Origin: Clostridia bacterium
Lineage (GTDB): Bacteria > Bacillota > Clostridia > UBA1381
Assembly: GCA_017443895.1 (NCBI GenBank)
Contig: JAFSXU010000004.1
Coordinates: 30,001 to 94,000 of the forward strand
Length of the DNA: 64,000 nucleotides
Direction: 5' to 3'
How positions within the stretch are numbered: the stretch's first letter is position 1; every line of letters starts with the position of its first letter. Under the pieces are notes generated by a model. That model searched no databases. It worked only from the letters and a program-made list of their open reading frames with translations, and was not told where the DNA came from. Made by a program: the position numbers and the translations under genes. This document shows positions 1 through 9,130 of this stretch, one piece after another.

Positions 1-1316
1 CCGTCAAAGGTATCGTCAAGTGTCGGTGATACGATAATAGGTGTTGTTATCTCATCAACAGGTAAAATTTCCTCCTGCTCCTCTTCCTCTATAGCAGTTG
101 ACCTTTGGATAAGCCCCGATACGGCAGTGTTATTTGTTGCAAATGTCGCAGTTTTTGTATCGTCGTTTATCGAGATACCTATTGCCCTTGTCAAAACTCC
201 CTCGTCGGATAAAAGAGCGTTGTTTTCCTTTAGCATATCCGAATAGAGTGAGAATATATCATCACATTTGTGAGTTTTAAATTCTGTGGTTGTATCCTCT
301 GCGCTGTCTATCGACTTTAAATATGCCTCGGAATTTAAGCTGTCGTTTTCGGTATATATATTTTTACCGTTCTTTGTGCGGTTTGCATTTATAATGTCCA
401 ACAGCTCCTCTTCCTTTGAAAGAGTTGTAAACGCCGATTTTTTATCAGTCGGCTTTTTGATATTATATAAAATTCCGTCTATCTTATTATCAGAGCTTAA
501 GAATACCCGTGTGTGCCTGTTTATATCCCACACAGCCTTTGCATAGTCGTCTCCGCTATTTACACCGTTATAGTTAAAGCTCTTGCCGTTTGTAAAAAAC
601 GCACATATCCTGTCGCCCATAACTCCGACCATTGCAAAATTGTTATAATCGCCGTTATAAACATACCATGAAAATCCGTATTCGGTTTGGTCAATCCTGT
701 TTGGCATTCCCCAAAAATCGGTAACGGTTTTTATATTGTTTCCAACCTTTATTTCACATTCGCCAACCGTTACGCTCTCATCACTTACATAGAAATTATA
801 CGCATCCTCAACAAGAAGTGCGCAATCCTCCCATGTAAGATACGCATCGGGATTTGAATTGACGGCATTTTTTATTAAACCCTCTTTTATCAAAAATGCG
901 TAGGGTATTTTGTTTACATCCTCAATAAATGCATTGTCGTAGCAATCGTTTAAAACCTGCTCCGCCTCGTCAATATCCATTGCAAAATCAGGATTATAGC
1001 CAATGATTGTCTTATATAAAATATTTGCAAAATCCTGGCGGGTTATGTATTTATTAAATGTTATATCGTTGTATTCATCAAGACCTACAAAGCCCAAAGC
1101 TGTGGCTTTTACATATATTTCATCGTAAGTGTTTACAAGCTCTTTTGGCACTTCCACCGCTTTATCCTGCATCTTTTCATACAAGACAACGCCCTGCTCC
1201 AAGGCATCGCGCTCTGAAACGGATACAGCGCTTGCCGATACAGATGTCGCAAGCGATGCCAAAATCGCAACTACGATTGAAAAGAATATTCTCTTTGCAG
1301 ACTTTCTATAAAACAT
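1..1316 (-). CDS. Exported CAP-domain protein (C-terminus off the left edge)
   Basis: The frame is open from the ATG at 1316 to the window edge (438 codons) after a GTGAGGTAG ribosome site. Residues 1-30 are a signal peptide ending VSASA. Residues 60-175 resemble S-layer-homology-type repeats (ITRQDFANILYKTI near 91). Residues 183-285 match the CAP-associated N-terminal domain (VGNNIKTVTDFWGMPNRID at 191). From about 303 a CAP/SCP-like domain starts (LLDIINANRTKNG) and ends near GVLTRAIGISIND (373). An acidic linker (EEEEQEE) follows at the edge. CAP proteins of Firmicutes are secreted and mostly of unknown role. I infer a cell-surface protein. Its own promoter lies at 1373-1401, so it is not simply the end of the upstream transporter operon. 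Confidence 0.8.
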   Translation of the reverse strand, partial: MFYRKSAKRIFFSIVVAILASLATSVSASAVSVSERDALEQGVVLYEKMQDKAVEVPKELVNTYDEIYVKATALGFVGLDEYNDITFNKYITRQDFANILYKTIIGYNPDFAMDIDEAEQVLNDCYDNAFIEDVNKIPYAFLIKEGLIKNAVNSNPDAYLTWEDCALLVEDAYNFYVSDESVTVGECEIKVGNNIKTVTDFWGMPNRIDQTEYGFSWYVYNGDYNNFAMVGVMGDRICAFFTNGKSFNYNGVNSGDDYAKAVWDINRHTRVFLSSDNKIDGILYNIKKPTDKKSAFTTLSKEEELLDIINANRTKNGKNIYTENDSLNSEAYLKSIDSAEDTTTEFKTHKCDDIFSLYSDMLKENNALLSDEGVLTRAIGISINDDTKTATFATNNTAVSGLIQRSTAIEEEEQEEILPVDEITTPIIVSPTLDDTFD

Positions 1317-1372
1317 TCTATACTACCTCACAAAATCTCAAAAGAGATTAACTACATAATTATACAAAGTAG

Positions 1373-1401
1373 ATTATACCACACTTTTATGTCAATGTCT
1401 A
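1373..1401 (-). promoter_or_regulatory. Sigma-A-type promoter of the CAP protein gene
   Basis: Read on the minus strand: TAGACA, 17 bp, TATAAT. It lies about 60 bp upstream of the start codon. A small hairpin (AATCTC-AAAA-GAGATT) lies in the 5' untranslated region. Confidence 0.6.
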
Positions 1402-1420
1402 CAACTAAATTTTGAACTTT

Positions 1421-3172
1421 TTAATAAAACAAGGAAAAATACTTGTCCTTATACGCTTCAAAACGCTTTTTAAAATCAGGGTTATCCATACTCTTGACTT
1501 TTCTCAGATATTCATGTGGATCATACATATCCGTATCCGCTTCAAGAACCGCAACGGCAATATTTGAACAGTGGTCGGAAATTCGCTCGTAATTATTCAG
1601 TATATCCGCAAGCACAAAGCCTCGTTCTATTGTACATTCTCCGCTTTGCAGGCGTTCAATGTGATTGGTGCGTATAGTTTCTGTAATCAGGTCTATAACC
1701 TGCTCAAGCGGTTCAACCTTACCTGCCGATGAAATATCCATATTGTTATATGCGGTGATTGAAAGATTTATAATTTCATCTATCGCATTTGCCAAAGCTT
1801 TTAATTCGCTCATCGCCTGCTCAGACATTTCCAGCTTCTTTTCATCAAGCTCTTTTGCTGACTTTGTTAAATTAAGAGCATGGTCGCTTATACGCTCAAA
1901 ATTTCCTATAACATGAAGCATTTTTGCAACATTTCTGTTATCTGCCAAAGACAGAGTCCGTTCCGAAAGCCTTACAAGGTACGAGCCAAGACGGTCCTCA
2001 AATATATCAATTTTGCCTTCCAATTCCGCTATGGTTTGGGAGGTGGCATCTGTATGTGAGAACAGGTTATCAACTGCCTTTTTAACCGTATCCTGCGCCA
2101 TAAGTGCCATTTCACACGCTAACTTTCCACATTCACAAACCGCAATATGGGGCGTGTCAAACAATCTCTCGTCTATAAATGCAATTTCAGGTTCAGGCTC
2201 TGTTTTTATCGCTTTTATTGCAATTTTAACAAGCAGTTTTGAAAACGGAAGAAGCAACAAAGTGGTTGCAATATTAAAAATACTGTGACAAAGAGCTATG
2301 CCCATAGGGTTTATTGTCTTGTCCACAAAGGCAAAATCAAACACCGCATGCAATGAATAGTATAAAATCATAAAAAATGCCGTGCCTATAAGGTTAAATG
2401 AAAGGTGTATGGCAGAAACTCTTTTTGCGTTAGGCGAAACACCGATACTTGATAATACAGCGGTTGCGCAAGTACCGATATTTTGTCCCATAATAATGGG
2501 TATTGCCATACCGTATGTAATTCCTCCGGTAACGGAAAGCGCCTGCAGCATACCCACCGATGCCGCCGAGCTTTGAATAACAGCCGTAACAACAAGTCCT
2601 GTCATAACGCCGAGGAAAGGATTTTTAAATGATACAAGTATATTTGAAAATGCGGGAGAATCCGCCAAAGGAGCAACGGAATTGCTCATTAGCATCATTC
2701 CGTACATTAAGATTGCAAATCCTAAAAAACTATTTCCAATATCCTTCTTTTTTGCTGTCTTAGACAGCATCATCAGCGCTATTCCGACAAAAGCAAGAAC
2801 AGGAGAAAACGATTCGGGCTTTAGCATTTTGACAAAAATATTATCACTCGATACGCCAATCAAGCTCATAATCCATGCAGTAATTGTCGTTCCAACATTT
2901 GAACCCATAATCACGCCTACGGTATTGCCGATGTTCATAAGTCCGGAATTTACAAGACCTACAAGCATTACCGTAACCGCCGAAGAGCTTTGTATGGCAA
3001 TTGTTATAACACAGCCTATAATCAAGCCCACAAGACGGTTTTGAGTCATTTTATTTATAATGGCCTCCATTTTTTCGCCTGCTATTCTCTCAAGGCTCCC
3101 CGACATCTGGTTCATACCGTAAATAAAGAACGCCAGGCCCCCAAATAATGTAAATACAGAAAAAATATTCAT
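1421..3172 (-). CDS. Na/Pi cotransporter family protein with PhoU-like tail
   Basis: The 583-residue protein has two inverted hydrophobic repeats carrying the family signatures QSSSA (residue 61) and QSSAA (near 200). A soluble helical C-terminal half (about 340-560) resembles PhoU, as in NptA/YjbB-type proteins. The family couples Na+ entry to inorganic phosphate transport across the membrane. The start is supported by GGGAGG 6-7 bases upstream of ATG. It begins 29 bases after the stop of the CaCA antiporter on the same strand, with no terminator in between, so it is probably co-transcribed and may fall under the same Mn2+ riboswitch. The family is certain. The substrate (phosphate) is by homology. 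Confidence 0.9.
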   Translation of the reverse strand: MNIFSVFTLFGGLAFFIYGMNQMSGSLERIAGEKMEAIINKMTQNRLVGLIIGCVITIAIQSSSAVTVMLVGLVNSGLMNIGNTVGVIMGSNVGTTITAWIMSLIGVSSDNIFVKMLKPESFSPVLAFVGIALMMLSKTAKKKDIGNSFLGFAILMYGMMLMSNSVAPLADSPAFSNILVSFKNPFLGVMTGLVVTAVIQSSAASVGMLQALSVTGGITYGMAIPIIMGQNIGTCATAVLSSIGVSPNAKRVSAIHLSFNLIGTAFFMILYYSLHAVFDFAFVDKTINPMGIALCHSIFNIATTLLLLPFSKLLVKIAIKAIKTEPEPEIAFIDERLFDTPHIAVCECGKLACEMALMAQDTVKKAVDNLFSHTDATSQTIAELEGKIDIFEDRLGSYLVRLSERTLSLADNRNVAKMLHVIGNFERISDHALNLTKSAKELDEKKLEMSEQAMSELKALANAIDEIINLSITAYNNMDISSAGKVEPLEQVIDLITETIRTNHIERLQSGECTIERGFVLADILNNYERISDHCSNIAVAVLEADTDMYDPHEYLRKVKSMDNPDFKKRFEAYKDKYFSLFY

Positions 3173-3201
3173 ATAAACCTCCCAAAATTATACATTATAT
3201 T

Positions 3202-4179
3202 TTATCTTAAAATTGCAAATACAACATCCGATACATAAATACCAAGCATAATAATCCCCTCCGCACGGTTGATTTTTCCTCCGCTGTGTGAAAACATCAA
3301 GGTTAATATGCTTATGCAAAGAAGAATTGCCATATCAAATACAGACGCCATATTCACAGCTACGGGACGGATAAATGCGCAAATACCCAAAATAAACATA
3401 AGGTTAAATATATTCGACCCGATTACATTGCCTACGGCAAGTCCTGTTTCGCCTTTTCTTGCGGCAACAACCGATGTTACAAGCTCCGGTAAGGATGTAC
3501 CTATTGCCACAATTGTAAGTCCGATAAGCGTTTCGGTCATTCCAAAAGCTCTTGCAATTTCCTTTGCTCCGTAAACAACCGCCTGGCCTCCTGCAACAAT
3601 CAGAGAAAGCCCCAAAACTATAAACAGCACACACTTTATGACAGGCTGTTTATTCTTGTCCGAACTTTGGCTGTTGTCATTTTTTGCCGAATGGATAAGA
3701 TAACAAATATAAGCTGTGAATACAATTATAAGAATAAGTCCCATAAAACGGGATATTTGAGAAATGTCTTTCTCCATATCGTATGATATGGAATGTCCCG
3801 AAAAAAACGCATAGGTGCATACCGCAAGTAAGATAAGTCCTGTTGTAACAACAGAGAAAGGGAAATCCCTTTTAAGAACATTTTTCTCTACACTAATCGG
3901 TGAAATTACCGCACAGACGCCCAAAACTCCCAAAAGATTAAAAAGGTTTGATCCCAACACATTGCTAAGCGCAATTTCATTTGATCCCCTAAGCGACGCC
4001 GATACACTTACGGCAAGCTCAGGAGCGCTTGTACCCAAAGCAACAAGCGTAAGACCTATAACCAAAGCAGGCACTCCGAAATTTTTAGCAAGACCGGAGC
4101 TACCGTCTACAAACATATCTGCGCCCTTTACTAAAGCTATAAAGCCTACAACAAGCGCAAGCAAATAAAATAAAATCAT
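3202..4179 (-). CDS. Calcium/sodium (CaCA family) antiporter
   Basis: The 325-residue membrane protein has the two inverted alpha repeats of the CaCA superfamily: GLTLVALGTSAPELAVSV in the first half and GLTIVAIGTSLPELVTSV in the second, each followed by a GN(V)xGSNxFN motif. It is YrbG-like. I start it at the ATG at 4179, preceded by GGGGAGG. An in-frame start 16 codons upstream would fall inside the leader terminator region and has no ribosome site. The yybP-ykoY riboswitch just upstream suggests Mn2+ (or mixed divalent cation) efflux, which is plausible because CaCA members are among known yybP-ykoY targets. Confidence 0.9.
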   Translation of the reverse strand: MILFYLLALVVGFIALVKGADMFVDGSSGLAKNFGVPALVIGLTLVALGTSAPELAVSVSASLRGSNEIALSNVLGSNLFNLLGVLGVCAVISPISVEKNVLKRDFPFSVVTTGLILLAVCTYAFFSGHSISYDMEKDISQISRFMGLILIIVFTAYICYLIHSAKNDNSQSSDKNKQPVIKCVLFIVLGLSLIVAGGQAVVYGAKEIARAFGMTETLIGLTIVAIGTSLPELVTSVVAARKGETGLAVGNVIGSNIFNLMFILGICAFIRPVAVNMASVFDMAILLCISILTLMFSHSGGKINRAEGIIMLGIYVSDVVFAILR

Positions 4180-4204
4180 AAATTCCTCCCCTGCGGGATT
4201 TTCC

Positions 4205-4251
4205 AAAAAAAACAGACTTTCCCGCAAAAATAAAATTTGCAGTAAAAGTCT
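4205..4251 (-). terminator. Intrinsic terminator of the Mn2+ riboswitch expression platform
   Basis: On the minus strand AGACTTTT-(A)-CTGCAAA pairs with TTTGCGGG-AAAGTCT, followed by eight T. The 5' arm of the hairpin overlaps the 3' strand of the aptamer (GCGAGACTTTTACT), so ligand binding should prevent terminator formation (an ON switch). Confidence 0.75.
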
Positions 4252-4335
4252 CGCTTCTTAAAACATATCCCGGGGAAAACTCCCGTACTGACGAAATATG
4301 TTACACAAAACTGTGCAAGCTACTCCCTAATACGA
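4240..4335 (-). promoter_or_regulatory. yybP-ykoY (manganese) riboswitch aptamer
   Basis: Conserved blocks of RF00080 are present in order on the minus strand: AGGGAGTAGC (near 4331-4315), the CGTCAGTACGG loop followed by a CCCCGGG closing strand, and GCGAGACTTTT at the 3' side. A promoter sits immediately upstream and a terminator downstream, giving a complete transcriptional attenuator ahead of the CaCA antiporter. Confidence 0.85.
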
Positions 4336-4342
4336 CACACTG

Positions 4343-4371
4343 ATTGTAACATACAAGCCATATTGTGTCAA
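4343..4371 (-). promoter_or_regulatory. Promoter of the Mn2+-riboswitch transcript
   Basis: Minus strand TTGACA, 17 bp, TACAAT. The predicted start falls just ahead of the aptamer. Confidence 0.75.
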
Positions 4372-4406
4372 GACATATTTTTGATTTTTTTATATACCCC
4401 AAATCA

Positions 4407-4435
4407 TTGACATATTATGTATTTTATTATAAAAT
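4407..4435 (+). promoter_or_regulatory. Promoter of prfA
   Basis: TTGACA, 17 bp, TAAAAT, about 35 bp upstream of the prfA ATG. It is back to back with the riboswitch promoter. Confidence 0.7.
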
Positions 4436-4468
4436 GTAGCAGATGATTTTTTAAGGAGATAATTTATA

Positions 4469-5542
4469 ATGTTAGACAGATTAGCGGCATTAGAGGACAG
4501 ATTTAAGTTCCTTGATGAAAAGATAAGCGATCCCGAGGTTATAGCGGACCAGGAAACCTGGCGAAAATACTGCAAGGAACACTCAGACTTATCCCCCATT
4601 GTTCAAAAATATGACGAATTAAAAAAAGCACAGCACACCGTTGACGATGATAAGGAAATGCTATCAGAGGGCGGACTTGACAAGGATTTTGAAGAGATGG
4701 TAAAGGATGAGATTTCACAAACTCAAAAGCTAATAGAAAGCTTAAATGAAGAGCTTAAAATCCTGCTCCTTCCAAAAGACCCAAATGATGACAAGAATGT
4801 TATTATCGAAATCCGTGGCGGTACAGGCGGAGAAGAGGCGGCATTATTTGCGGCGGATCTTTTGAGAATGTATTCAATGTATGCAGAGCAAAAGCATTGG
4901 AAAATAGACATAATGAACTCAAACGCAACAGATATAGGCGGTTATAAAGAGGTTTCATTCTCCGTTGAGGGACAGGGCGCATACAGCAGATTTAAGTTTG
5001 AGAGCGGTGTGCACCGTGTACAGCGTGTCCCAGAAACAGAGTCCCAGGGCAGAGTTCATACATCTGCCGTTACGGTTGCGGTTTTGCCTGAGGTTGAAGA
5101 AGTTGAGGTTGAAATAAACCAAAATGATTTAAGAATTGATGTATTCCGTGCAGGAGGCCCCGGTGGACAATGCGTAAATACCACAGATTCCGCCGTAAGA
5201 ATAACACATCTGCCTACGGGTATTGTGGTTTCTTGCCAGGACGAGAAATCACAGTTTAAGAACAAGGATAAGGCAATGAAAATCCTGCGCTCAAGGATTT
5301 ATGAGCAGATGGAGGCAGAACGGCATAAGGAAATTGCCGATGCAAGAAAATCACAGATTGGTTCGGGCGACCGTTCCGAGAGGATAAGGACATATAACTT
5401 CCCTCAAAGCCGAGTTACAGACCACAGAATAAATTTAACGCTTTATAAACTTGAACAGATACTAAACGGCTCCTTAGACGAGATTATTGACGCGCTTATT
5501 ACCGCCGATCAGGCGGCAAAGCTGTCGGGAGAAAGTGAGTAA
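4469..5542 (+). CDS. prfA: Peptide chain release factor 1
   Basis: The 357-residue protein is full length for RF1. It carries the PxT anticodon-like tripeptide in the form PET ([13 protein letters not shown]) and the GGQ peptidyl-hydrolysis motif ([18 protein letters not shown]). It reads UAA and UAG at the ribosomal A site. Start supported by AAGGAG ahead of ATG. The partner methyltransferase PrmC, which modifies the GGQ glutamine, is encoded separately at 46371-47198. Having RF1 means UAG is expected to be a true stop in this organism, which bears on the amber-interrupted gene at 13.5 kb. Confidence 0.95.
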   Translation: MLDRLAALEDRFKFLDEKISDPEVIADQETWRKYCKEHSDLSPIVQKYDELKKAQHTVDDDKEMLSEGGLDKDFEEMVKDEISQTQKLIESLNEELKILLLPKDPNDDKNVIIEIRGGTGGEEAALFAADLLRMYSMYAEQKHWKIDIMNSNATDIGGYKEVSFSVEGQGAYSRFKFESGVHRVQRVPETESQGRVHTSAVTVAVLPEVEEVEVEINQNDLRIDVFRAGGPGGQCVNTTDSAVRITHLPTGIVVSCQDEKSQFKNKDKAMKILRSRIYEQMEAERHKEIADARKSQIGSGDRSERIRTYNFPQSRVTDHRINLTLYKLEQILNGSLDEIIDALITADQAAKLSGESE

Positions 5543-5544
5543 AC

Positions 5545-5575
5545 AAAAAAATGCGGTTTTTACACCGCATTTTTT
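5545..5575. terminator. Bidirectional terminator after prfA
   Basis: AAAAAATGCGGT / ACCGCATTTTTT hairpin between the convergent prfA and beta-helix genes, with T-runs on both strands. Confidence 0.8.
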
Positions 5576-5583
5576 GTATTTGC

Positions 5584-7983
5584 TTACTGCGCTTGATTTT
5601 GGGTTCTCATAGCTCCAAAGTTTCCAAACATATTATTTGTCTGCTCTCCTGCTGATGTTACGGTATCGGATACGGTTATTTCCTCGCTCTTAGTCCCGTC
5701 AACAGAAATTGTATAAGTTTCGCCCGATTTAATATCGCTTGATGATACAATTATTGACCCGAATGCTTTTTTTGCAGTATGTGAAAGAATAGTTTTTCCG
5801 TTACTGTCCTTTACCTCAATGGTTGCGCCTGCATTACCGGAGGTGTTATATGAAATAACATTCTGCTCCGATGCCGTGCTTGGAAGCATAAGCATACCCG
5901 ATGAGCCTACGGCAATTACACTGCCACCGTTTATAAGTATTGCACCGTCGCAGTCAAGAGCGCCGTTTCCGTTATTTGTAGGTCCGTCAACAACAACTGT
6001 TCCGCCTGTTATTCTTATTGAACCGTTTGAGTCAATGCCGTCACCGCCTGCGTTGATATAAATATCTCCGCCTGTTATTTCAATATGATGCTCGGTGCTG
6101 ATCTCTGAGGAGTTTGAGTTCATTCCCATCATACCCATGCCCCTCTGTGGCATATTTGACATATCCGGAGCTGTCATATCGGAAGAGCTTTGCACGGATT
6201 GGTTATCCCCCATCTGACCATTTTCGTTCATTTGAGGCATTTGTGGCATTTGTCCGTTTGCACCCATTTGTGGCATCTGTGGCATTTGTCCGTTCTCGCC
6301 CATTTGTGGCATCTGTGGCATTTGTCCGTTTGCACCCATTTGTGGCATCTGTGGCATCTGTCCGTTCTCGCCCATTTGTGGCATCTGTGGCATCTGTCCG
6401 TCCTCGCTCATTTGTGGCATTTGTCCGTTTGCACCGAAGTTACGGTTGCCTCTTTGAATATTGGTATTATCGCCTGACATTTGACCTGTTTGGCCATTCA
6501 TTTGTGGCATCTGACCGCCGCCAAATCCGCCGAATGTTGAATTACCTCCGCCTGCGTTAAAGCCGTCATCGGTCGCATTTACATCAACATCACCGCCCGT
6601 TACGATTAAGATAGCCTTTGACTCGATACCCTCACTTGACTTTGTGATATTTACTGTACCGTCTGTAATTGTAACATCTCCATGACCTGAAATACCCTTA
6701 TTATCAGTTGAAATTTCGATATTACCGCCGTTTATAATAATCTCGTCTGCGCCATGGATTGCATGATCGGTTGATGTAATGTTAATATCACCGCCGTCAA
6801 TCTGTAACAACCAATCTGCCTTTAAGCCCTTGCTTGAGGTATTATCGGTTGTTTCGGTTGTTTCGGTTGTTTCGGTTGTTTCGGTTGTAGCTGTTGTGTC
6901 GGCAGTCTGAGTTTGATTAAACTGCATACCGTTATTATTTGAGCTTGCAACCTCACCCGTTGTTACAATATTTATAACTGCACTGTCTGAAATTGCAAGG
7001 ATTTCCTCTGATGATATGCCGTCACCCTCTGCGGTAATATTTATTGTTCCGCCTGTTATTTTTGCGGTTTCGTTTACATTTATACCGTCGTTTTTAGCGG
7101 TTATATTGATATTTCCCGCGCTTATTTCAAGACTATCGCTTGCCGAAATTCCCCTGTCATAATTTGAAACAATATTCAATGTACCCTTACCCTTTATTTC
7201 AAGGTTATCCTTTGAGCTGATTGTACCCTTGGCATCAATGCTGTAGCTTGTGCCGTCCTCTAAATAGTTTTCGGTCGAGTTTTCGATAGTGATAAAGCCC
7301 TTATCCGCATTCTCAAAGAAAATTGCAGGTCCGCTTGTGTTTGTAAGGGACATTCCGTTTAATCTCAGCTTTACTTTATCCTCGCTGTTTACTAAAATCA
7401 TACCGTCAGAGCATTCACCCTCAACCGTGTAATCTCCGCCTTTGGTAATCGTGATAACATTTTTGTCTACGCTTATGCCGTCACCTGTTACACTCATGTT
7501 TGTAAGGTCAATTGTGCCTGTATTTTCTTTCCAGCTATCATCATCGGAGCTTGATGTAATTGCAACCTCTTTATCGCTCTCGTCCCATTCAACATCAAGT
7601 CCCAAAAGCTCAGATACCGCTCTTACAGGAACCAATGTCCTGTCATTTACAATTGTCGGTGCAACATCCTCTTCCACCGTTTCATCATTCTTTGTCATAG
7701 TAGTTGAGTCAATCTGCATGGTAATGGTTTTTGAATTTTTCTTTGCTGTTATTGTTTTTGTATCGCCGTCCCATTTTACATATGCTCCGAACTTTTCAAA
7801 TATTGCACGCATGGGAACATATGTCCTGTCGTTTATAATCTGCGGTGCAACATCAGTTTCGACAACCTCGCCGTTATATAGCACCTTAATTGTATTGTCC
7901 GCTGCACACGATACAATACCCGAGCCTGCACTTGCAAGCATTGACATTGCTATAACTGTTGTTACTAATTTTTTATGTTTCAT
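5584..7983 (-). CDS. Exported Cthe_2159-like beta-helix protein with copper-amine-oxidase-type N-domain
   Basis: About 799 residues from the ATG at 7983 (a GTG three codons upstream is an alternative). The order is: signal peptide ending near SCAA; two copper-amine-oxidase-N (stalk-type) repeats, each with NDRTxVPxRA; then a right-handed beta-helix of the Cthe_2159/DUF4353 carbohydrate-binding family, rich in GGxxxI and (D)GI(S/N)S turns. The helix is interrupted by a threonine/glutamate linker and a long M/Q/P/G-rich insert built of 12-residue repeats (see repeat at 6208-6425), then resumes with GGDIYINAGGDGIDSNGSI. Cthe_2159 from Clostridium thermocellum binds acidic plant polysaccharide. 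Here I infer a secreted or wall-associated adhesin or polysaccharide binder. No anchor motif is visible. Confidence 0.8.
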   Translation of the reverse strand: MKHKKLVTTVIAMSMLASAGSGIVSCAADNTIKVLYNGEVVETDVAPQIINDRTYVPMRAIFEKFGAYVKWDGDTKTITAKKNSKTITMQIDSTTMTKNDETVEEDVAPTIVNDRTLVPVRAVSELLGLDVEWDESDKEVAITSSSDDDSWKENTGTIDLTNMSVTGDGISVDKNVITITKGGDYTVEGECSDGMILVNSEDKVKLRLNGMSLTNTSGPAIFFENADKGFITIENSTENYLEDGTSYSIDAKGTISSKDNLEIKGKGTLNIVSNYDRGISASDSLEISAGNINITAKNDGINVNETAKITGGTINITAEGDGISSEEILAISDSAVINIVTTGEVASSNNNGMQFNQTQTADTTATTETTETTETTETTDNTSSKGLKADWLLQIDGGDINITSTDHAIHGADEIIINGGNIEISTDNKGISGHGDVTITDGTVNITKSSEGIESKAILIVTGGDVDVNATDDGFNAGGGNSTFGGFGGGQMPQMNGQTGQMSGDNTNIQRGNRNFGANGQMPQMSEDGQMPQMPQMGENGQMPQMPQMGANGQMPQMPQMGENGQMPQMPQMGANGQMPQMPQMNENGQMGDNQSVQSSSDMTAPDMSNMPQRGMGMMGMNSNSSEISTEHHIEITGGDIYINAGGDGIDSNGSIRITGGTVVVDGPTNNGNGALDCDGAILINGGSVIAVGSSGMLMLPSTASEQNVISYNTSGNAGATIEVKDSNGKTILSHTAKKAFGSIIVSSSDIKSGETYTISVDGTKSEEITVSDTVTSAGEQTNNMFGNFGAMRTQNQAQ
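6208..6425 (-). repeat. In-frame 36-bp tandem repeats (GQMPQMPQMG-type)
   Basis: About five tandem 12-residue units alternating GENGQMPQMPQM and GANGQMPQMPQM, with shorter Q-M-rich flanks up to about 6520, inside the beta-helix gene. A separate short TTE repeat lies at about 6843-6890. Alternating ENG/ANG units imply expansion by a two-unit (72-bp) block. Confidence 0.9.
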
Positions 7984-8172
7984 CCTAATCACTTTCCTTT
8001 CTCGGATTTTTTTGATACCTTTTCTGTATCCTTGATGTCATTATAGAACGCTTTTCTTAAAACTACCTTAAAATCAGATATGTTCATTATTTGTTTACAA
8101 TTTATTATAGGTGATAGGTAAATCCTATAACAGATAATTAAATTTTTCAATATCATAAATTTATTCTCTTAC

Positions 8173-8201
8173 TTGTTTTTATACCCTACTTATAGTATAA
8201 T
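8173..8201 (+). promoter_or_regulatory. Promoter of the metF-metH-metY operon
   Basis: TTGTTT, 17 bp, TATAAT, 30 bp upstream of metF. I see no SAM (S-box) or cobalamin riboswitch between it and metF. Confidence 0.6.
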
Positions 8202-8231
8202 TAACATATATTGCTTATGGGGTGAATTTTA

Positions 8232-9095
8232 ATGTATATAAGTGAGATTTTTAAAGAAAAACCTAATACTCTTTCCTTTGAGGTGTTTCCGCCAAAGAAA
8301 AGCGACGATTTGGAGAAAATAATGTCAACCGTTACGGAGCTTGCTCATAATCCCGTTGATTATATGAGCGTTACCTACGGTGCAGGCGGAACAACAGCAT
8401 CATATACAACAGATATTGCAGACCATATGCAAAATACCTTGGGTATAACAGCCCTGTCGCACCTTACCTGTGTAAATGCTTCAAAAGACAGTGTGAATAA
8501 GGTGCTTTTAAGCCTGAGGGAAAAAGGTATAGAAAATATACTTGCATTAAGAGGCGATTTGCCAAGCGGTGTCAATTTAGAGAATTTGGAGTTCTCCCAC
8601 GCCAGCGACCTTGCAACGGAGATAAAAAAATTCGGCGGTTTTTGTGTGGGCGGTGCTTGCTATCCCGAATGTCACCCCGATGCAGCTTCACTCGATGCAG
8701 ATATTGAAAATCTGAAAATCAAGATTGACAGCGGTGTTGATTTCTTGGTTACACAGATGTTTTTTGATAATGACAGATTTTACGATTTTCGGGACCGTGC
8801 GGCAAAGAAGGGCATAAATGTGCCGATAGATGCAGGAATTATGCCTCTTACAAATATAAATCAGATAAAGAAAATGTGTATTTTATCGGGCGGTGCGTCA
8901 ATGCCTCAAAAGTTCACGAGAATGATTGCAAAGTATGCAGACAATCCCCTTGCCCTAAAGCAAGCAGGCATTGCATACGCAGTTGACCAGATAATTGATT
9001 TGTTATCAAACGACACAGCGGGCGTTCACATTTATACAATGAACAAGCCCGATATTGCGCAAAAGATTACAAATGTTATAAACGACCTATTCTGA
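8232..9095 (+). CDS. metF: 5,10-methylenetetrahydrofolate reductase
   Basis: The 287-residue protein is full length for the single-domain bacterial flavoenzyme. The N-terminal FEVFPPK motif (residues 17-23) and the flavin-barrel segments YMSVTYGAGG, NILALRGD and DFLVTQMFFD are all present. It reduces methylene-THF to methyl-THF, the methyl donor for MetH, encoded next. A GGGGTGA ribosome site precedes the ATG. Some Clostridia use MetF with MetV in the Wood-Ljungdahl pathway. No metV lies nearby, and the neighbours here point to methionine synthesis. Confidence 0.93.
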   Translation: MYISEIFKEKPNTLSFEVFPPKKSDDLEKIMSTVTELAHNPVDYMSVTYGAGGTTASYTTDIADHMQNTLGITALSHLTCVNASKDSVNKVLLSLREKGIENILALRGDLPSGVNLENLEFSHASDLATEIKKFGGFCVGGACYPECHPDAASLDADIENLKIKIDSGVDFLVTQMFFDNDRFYDFRDRAAKKGINVPIDAGIMPLTNINQIKKMCILSGGASMPQKFTRMIAKYADNPLALKQAGIAYAVDQIIDLLSNDTAGVHIYTMNKPDIAQKITNVINDLF

Positions 9096-9130
9096 TCTTA
9101 TCAAAAACCCATTATAAAGAGGTATTGTAT

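Noticed and set aside
6200..6500. Possible CRISPR array (regular repeats)
   Set aside because: The units are contiguous, have no unique spacers and are in frame in a coding sequence.
6114..6560. Open frames of 148 and 95 codons on the plus strand within the beta-helix gene
   Set aside because: They are antisense readings of the QMPQM tandem repeat; repetitive composition, no ribosome site.
7442..8035. 197-codon plus-strand frame opposite the start of the beta-helix gene
   Set aside because: Antisense shadow of copper-amine-oxidase-type repeats; no ribosome site, S/T-biased composition and runs across the true gene start.
8040..8231. SAM (S-box) or cobalamin riboswitch ahead of metF-metH-metY
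   Set aside because: None of the conserved blocks is present and the promoter lies only 30 bp from metF.
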